A stretch of 64,000 nucleotides of DNA, from NCBI RefSeq assembly GCF_963259705.1, contig NC_081861.1, forward strand, positions 102,295,726-102,359,725, read 5' to 3'. Within the stretch, counting starts at the first letter, position 1; the number at the start of each line of letters is the position of its first letter. Below, piece after piece: positions 1-64,000 of this stretch. Source of the DNA: Myotis daubentonii (lineage: Eukaryota > Chordata > Mammalia > Chiroptera > Vespertilionidae). The position numbers were made by a program, and so were the translations under genes. Below the pieces are notes generated by a model. It had not been told where the DNA came from and did no database searches. It worked only from the letters and a program-made list of their open reading frames with translations.

Positions 1-60
1 GCCAGGGCTGTTCAGTAACTTTTAATAATGGCTTTTACTTCAACCTACTATTGTTAAGGG

Positions 61-267
61 CAGGGGGTCCTCAAACTTTTTAAACAGGGGGCCAGTTCAC
101 TGTCCCTCAGACTGTTGGAGGGCCAGACTATAGTTTTAAAAAAAACTATGAACAAATTCCTATGCACACTGCACATACCTTATATTTTGAAGTAAAAAAA
201 CAAAACGGGAACAAATACAGTATTTGTATTTGCATGTGGCCTGCGAGCCGTAGTTTGAGGACCCCTG
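61..267. mobile_element. Non-autonomous hAT element (TIR CAGGGGGTCCTCAAACT)
   Basis: The ends are inverted repeats, CAGGGGGTCCTCAAAC and GTTTGAGGACCCCTG. It is flanked by a perfect 8-bp duplication GTTAAGGG (53-60 and 268-275), the hAT signature. It is 207 bp with no ORF, so it is a miniature mobilised in trans. Confidence 0.9.
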
Positions 268-809
268 GTTAAGGGTGCTAGGATTTGATTATTCAGCAAA
301 TAATTGCCAGGAGCCTGTTATGTGCCACCCATCTGTTAGGGCTCATAAACACATTGATGGCCATGGTGAATAGGTGAAAAAAACCTTGGCACAGTGAATG
401 TAATCATAAAAGAATAGATAGAATAGTAGCTACAGTGACCCATATTATTGGGATAAAAGTTTGACATCAAATGACTGTATTCTGTGTTTCTGCTAGAGAT
501 CAATCAGTGTTTAAGATGCCACCAGAATTGTTGCTTCCCATTTTCTGAATGTCAGTGTCAGTACTGATCCATTGTATACCACTATGATCCAACCCAAACA
601 GAGAGATTAGCACATTTCACTTTCATACTAGTCCTGGATAAGCTGTAAATATTAAAGAAGATAATGAGAAAAAATGGGGGTGCTTTTTATGACCATCAAT
701 CTCATCATTCTCTTAAGCAAACATATAATATATGAAGTTAAGTCTTCACTAACCAGTTAAAGCAAATAAAATACTTGATTAAATTCCTTTCCTTTTTGTA
801 ACTTTTTTA

Positions 810-1063
810 TCTTTAAGTTCAAACGTACAGAAAAGCTGCAAGAATAGTACAAAGAATTTCTGTTTACCAATTGTACTCACATTCCCCAGTTGTTAATATT
901 TTACCACATTTGTTTTAGCATTCTCTTTCTCTATCAACAGATAGACATCTATACATACACATAAATAAAAACACACATATATAACTTTTTCTGAATCATT
1001 TGAGAGTAAGTTGCAGACATGATATTTTTAATTGTTTTTAAACCATTTTCTGATTATGTATTT
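810..1063 (-). repeat. Old L1-like interspersed repeat fragment
   Basis: Sequence around ACAGAAAAGCTGCAAGAATA and TTGAGAGTAAGTTGCAGACA resembles a mammal-wide repeat seen again at 8745-8950 and 30300-30360. It is decayed and its family assignment is tentative. It is cut at 1064 by a Helitron. Confidence 0.45.
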
Positions 1064-1064
1064 A

Positions 1065-1307
1065 CTAGTAGCCCTGTGCACGAATCTGTGCACCAGTAGC
1101 TCGCCAGTAGCTCAGTGCCGCCCTCCAGTAGCTCCCCCCGCCCCCCACCCACCTTCATAGCTTGCTGCCCTGCCCCCTCCTGTAGCTCTCCGCTGCTGGC
1201 TTGTAGCTCGCTGTCCCACCCTCCTGCTGATCCGTGATCCGGTTGTTACCTGTCATATTACATCTTTATTACATCTTCATTGCATATTACATCTTTATTA
1301 TATAGGA
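1065..1307 (-). mobile_element. HeliBat-type Helitron, minus orientation
   Basis: It begins (as its 3' end) with CTAG and a decayed hairpin GTGCACGAATCTGTGCAC, and ends with TTTATTATATAGGA, the reverse complement of the Helitron 5' terminus. It sits between A and T without target duplication. The body has CCAGTAGCTC-type short repeats. It is non-autonomous. Confidence 0.82.
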
Positions 1308-3239
1308 TTCTTCATGTTAGTTTAGACACTGAACCTACCAGTTTTGAGATCGGATTGGAAACCCTTTCTTGAAATTTTTAGAATCTTTTCTGATCGGTGC
1401 CTCAAGTGCAGGAAAGTTAACCTTTTTTTTTTTAAAAAAAAAATTCATTTAGGAATAAGTAGTGTTGCTACAGCCAATAGAAAAGCTAATTTAAAGAAAC
1501 TATACCCACTTAATTCATTGTGGCTTTTTAACCTATACATTGTGTTGAGAGGTCATGCCAATGTAACTAAAAGGGACTGCTTGTATGACTTATTTTATTT
1601 TTTATGACATTTTAACTTAATACTGTACTTATAGTGTGGAAATTGCAGATTACCTCTCATGTCTGAAATAACTAACTTATTCTGGAACAAGACAAATGAA
1701 TTCGCAGTATAAACTATTTTTCATTGTCCAAGTTCAAAAAATTAAGTCTTGGTAGTAATTATGAGAGAATTAAGTAAGATCTTGGTGAGATTAAAATGTG
1801 TTTTTTTTTTCAAAGCCAAAGCTATTTCCTTTGGGCAAATGAGCCTCCTTTATGAGTTCTTCAACATTCCGGTATTCTTTGGTAAATTTTTCCCTCTATG
1901 TTCTGAATGATGCTCTCGTAGTCTGAGTGATTCACTCAAGACTGAGTAATTTCAGAATTGGGAGAATCTTATTCTAGGCCTTTGCTATTCAAAGTGTCCA
2001 TTGCTTTACCCAGACTGGTAGAAAAACAGAATCTCAGGCCTCTACCCTACATGTACTGAATCAAATCTACATTTTAACAAGATCCCTCAGGTGACTGTAT
2101 GTGCATTAAAATTTTAGAGCCGTTATTATACTGATTTGAGGAGCCTATGTCATTATATTCATTAAAGAAATGGCCAGGCTTTTGTTAAAGTTTCTTCAAA
2201 GATGCCCTTCAGCATCCTAAAAACCAATTCTGCTATGTAGAGCTTCCCTGTCAGCTCTCCACATAGAACTGAACCAGATTTTTGCTCAAGGAGAAGAGAG
2301 AACAAGTTAGATAGTTTAGTGGAAATTTCCTCTTCACTTCTTTCCTTCCTTATTTCTGCAGGAGAGTAGAAAATCTTTAGATTTTTTTTTTTTACAGGTG
2401 CATGGATATGCTAGAGAGAATAATTTATTCCTTCTGGGAGGTGATCAATACTGCACTGAATAAACTAAAACAGAATATCAGCTTTTTTTGAGACTTCAGG
2501 GGAGCTTCTGGGATGATAGGCACTTCCCACTGTTCCACAGACCATAAGCATTCTACAAAGAGATTCTCTAAGTACTCCTTTGTGCAAAATTAAGATTATT
2601 GCTAACTTATTCCTTGTCTCTTCTTCCATTGTCCACAAAGACATTTTAGTTTTAAAAATACCATATATTAGTGTTAAAAATTCAAACAATACAGAAGTGT
2701 CTATAGAGTAAATTTATTTGTCTGTCATTCTGTTCCTGTTCTAACAGAAGTAGCCACTGTTCATAGATTGGTATGTAGGCTCCCAGGCTTTCTGATGCAT
2801 GTTCTCATATATACATACACTCAAAAATTTAAATAATATTATACTGCGATGCTGTTTTGTAAATTGCTTTTGGTTCCATTTACTATACCACGAATTGCTT
2901 TAATATGAGTATGCAAATTGTTAGCATGGTGATAAAAATCTGCTATAAAAATAAGAGCTATCCATTAACAAACTACTCTCTACCTAGGGTTTGGGGTGGA
3001 AATAATGGCTGAAATAACTTGATATAACCAAAGTTTTATTTACTCAGTTTAGACTTTCCTTAAAACTGGGATGAACAGCATTGAAATTAGAAGTCACTTC
3101 CTAGAAAGTGTAAAGATAACATAGGTCCATGCTGGTTTTAAAGGAATGGATTGACAGTGTCTGGGGGTGGATTGTGATGAATGACTAGGATGCAGCTATA
3201 GAATACCTCAAATGAAAAGAATCTTTTCCTGTCCACTAG
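1308..3239 (+). other. Intron 4 sequence, mostly unassigned
   Basis: AT-rich intron sequence with no exon-like or protein-coding signal. 2690-2900 looks like the 3' part of a very old antisense L1 (tentative). The last part runs into the exon 5 acceptor. Confidence 0.5.
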
Positions 3240-62600
<59,361 letters not shown>

Positions 62601-63443
62601 CAGGCCACAAAGAGTGCTATGAGCTCATGTTTTATACACTGACACAGTATTCTTGATGCCACCTTAGCTTTTCAAAATATTATGGAAGGATTTTGTATAG
62701 GTCTTATGCTCTTATATTAGGGATTCTATTTGGATTGCATTTTTCTGATGGCAAAAATATATTTTTCAGGGCATCAGCTCTGAACCCAGCTTTATTAAAA
62801 ATAAATTTCCATTATTTTTTGTTTTCACTAGCAACCGATCAGGTAAGCCAGTGAGGTTTACAGCAAGTCCTACAATGGAAGATTGCCAAACTGCTGCTAA
62901 AGTGATAGATGATTCTTTTATTTGACAAAAGAAACCTCAAGAGAAGGATAATTAAAAATTTGAAGATTTGAGAGCAAGATCTTGAGATTCTTGAGCCTTC
63001 ATCCCTATCAGATTGGGAAACAGTGGCTTTCAAAGCACTGTGTAAAGCATCTAGTTTTAGAAGGAAAATAGTAGAAACTGTTTAAAAATAGATGTGCCTT
63101 CATTATTACAGGCTTTCTTACCCCCTTATTCTCTCTACATCTTTGTCTTTGTATTTGCTTTCTTAGATGACCCAGTATGTTTTCTTTTGTATCTACTTTT
63201 GAGTAAGCTAAGTGTGGGTGGTTTTTCATTGATAAAATTAACACAATGTTTCCAATATCTTGTTCCTTCCTTTATCTTGTAGTTCAAAAGACTTTACAGG
63301 TCCTTAGCATTCCCTGCCTCCCATCTCATCTTTACATTGTTGCTAAAAGTATATCAGGTTCTTCCTTCAGTGACACTCTAGCTTGGTGCAAGCTTTCAAT
63401 TCACTCCTGCAGAGTTCAGCTCTAGGTTGTTTTTAGTGTAGTC

Positions 63444-63654
63444 CTGTGGTCGGCAAACTGCGGCTCGTGAGCCACATGCGGCTCTTTGGCTCCTTGAGTG
63501 TGGCTCTTCCTAAGCCTTAGGAGTACCCTAATTAAGTTAATAACAGTGTACCTACCTATATAGTTTAAGTTTAAAAATTTGCCTCTCAAAAGAAATTTCA
63601 ATCATTGTACTGTTGATATTTGGCTCTGTTGACTAATGAGTTTGCTGACCACTG
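63444..63654. mobile_element. Non-autonomous hAT element downstream of the stop
   Basis: Reverse-orientation sister of 18011-18222. Ends CTGTGGTCGGCAAACTGCGG and GAGTTTGCTGACCACTG. Perfect 8-bp duplication GTGTAGTC at 63436-63443 and 63655-63662. Confidence 0.93.
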
Positions 63655-63755
63655 GTGTAGTCTATCAGCCTCAATCCAGAAACTTAAGATTTTTAAGCTT
63701 CTTCCACAATTGATTTTTTTCAAAGATCAAAGACTTTTCAAAGATTTTTTTTACT

Positions 63756-63988
63756 GCTGGCTGGTGTGGTTCAGTGGTTGAGCATCGGCCTCTGAACCAG
63801 GAGGTCATGGTTTGATTCCCGGTCAGGGCACATGTCCGGGTTTCGGGCTCGCTCCCTAGTAGACATGCAGGAGGCAGCCAATCAGTGATTCTCTCTCAGC
63901 ATTGATGTTTTTTGTCCCCCTCCCTCCCCCACTTCCCCCGCTCTCCCTCTCCCAACCTTTGTGAAATCAATAAAAACATTTTTTTAAC
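63756..63988 (+). repeat. VES SINE downstream of the stop
   Basis: Sense copy (GCTGGCTGGTGTGGTTCAGT … GAAATCAATAAAAACATT). Its tail supplies an AATAAA that could act as a poly(A) signal if the 3' UTR reaches here. Confidence 0.9.
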
Positions 63989-64000
63989 CATCTTTAACAT

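Larger units (their letters stand above)
62601..64000 (+). other. ATP7A: ATP7A 3' UTR and downstream flank
   Basis: Sequence follows the stop codon with no further coding exon. A possible poly(A) signal AATAAA is at 62800-62805. The human 3' UTR is several kilobases long, so the true end is probably beyond the window. If so, a hAT miniature (63444-63654) and a VES SINE (63756-63988) lie inside the UTR. 62806-63443 is otherwise AT-rich with no recognised element. Confidence 0.6.

Overview
The window is mammalian nuclear DNA, almost certainly from a vespertilionid (vesper) bat. The host marker is a multi-exon gene whose 19 exons match the C-terminal two thirds of the copper-transporting P1B-ATPase ATP7A (Menkes protein), exons 5-23 by human numbering. 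The lineage marker is the repeat content: tRNA-derived VES SINEs, HeliBat-type Helitrons (5' end TCCTATATAATAAAAG, 3' hairpin GTGCACGAATTTCGTGCAC followed by CTAG) and young non-autonomous hAT elements with perfect 8-bp target duplications. Abundant Helitrons and recently active hATs in a mammal are characteristic of vesper bats.

Layout: 1-3239 is intron 4. Exons lie at 3240-3446 (5), 8016-8179 (6), 15236-15397 (7), 19954-20030 (8), 20224-20449 (9), 21869-22102 (10), 23532-23623 (11), 25037-25164 (12), 26315-26469 (13), 26677-26811 (14), 29444-29638 (15), 34463-34645 (16), 37150-37366 (17), 54571-54735 (18), 56016-56158 (19), 59063-59266 (20), 59782-59899 (21), 61859-61961 (22) and 62324-62600 (23, with stop); the 3' UTR follows. 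All splice phases agree, and the exon boundaries reproduce the human residue positions of TGE 875-877, CPC 1000-1002, D1044, H1086 and D1301. Relative to the human protein recalled from memory, the only length change in the window is six extra residues at the start of exon 18. Intron 9 uses a GC donor.

The introns are packed with mobile DNA. There are about 27 VES SINEs, about 14 Helitrons (a dense block at 41.0-49.4 kb in intron 17), nine young hAT miniatures, one mariner/Tigger-like miniature, three near-full-length half-L1 (HAL1) elements that carry ORF1 but no ORF2, old L1 and L2 fragments, and a GPX1 processed pseudogene broken by an LTR-like segment. Many insertions are nested, so their relative order can be read.

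Most interesting observations: some HeliBat copies carry a palindromic pair of CTCF-consensus motifs; exon 18 has an 18-bp insertion that duplicates its splice acceptor; a Helitron insertion has two paralogous empty sites in the same window; a GPX1 retrocopy keeps its UGA selenocysteine codon and SECIS-like core; and an inverted repeat pair flanks exons 13-15. No bacterial-type system, CRISPR array or intact second protein-coding gene was seen.
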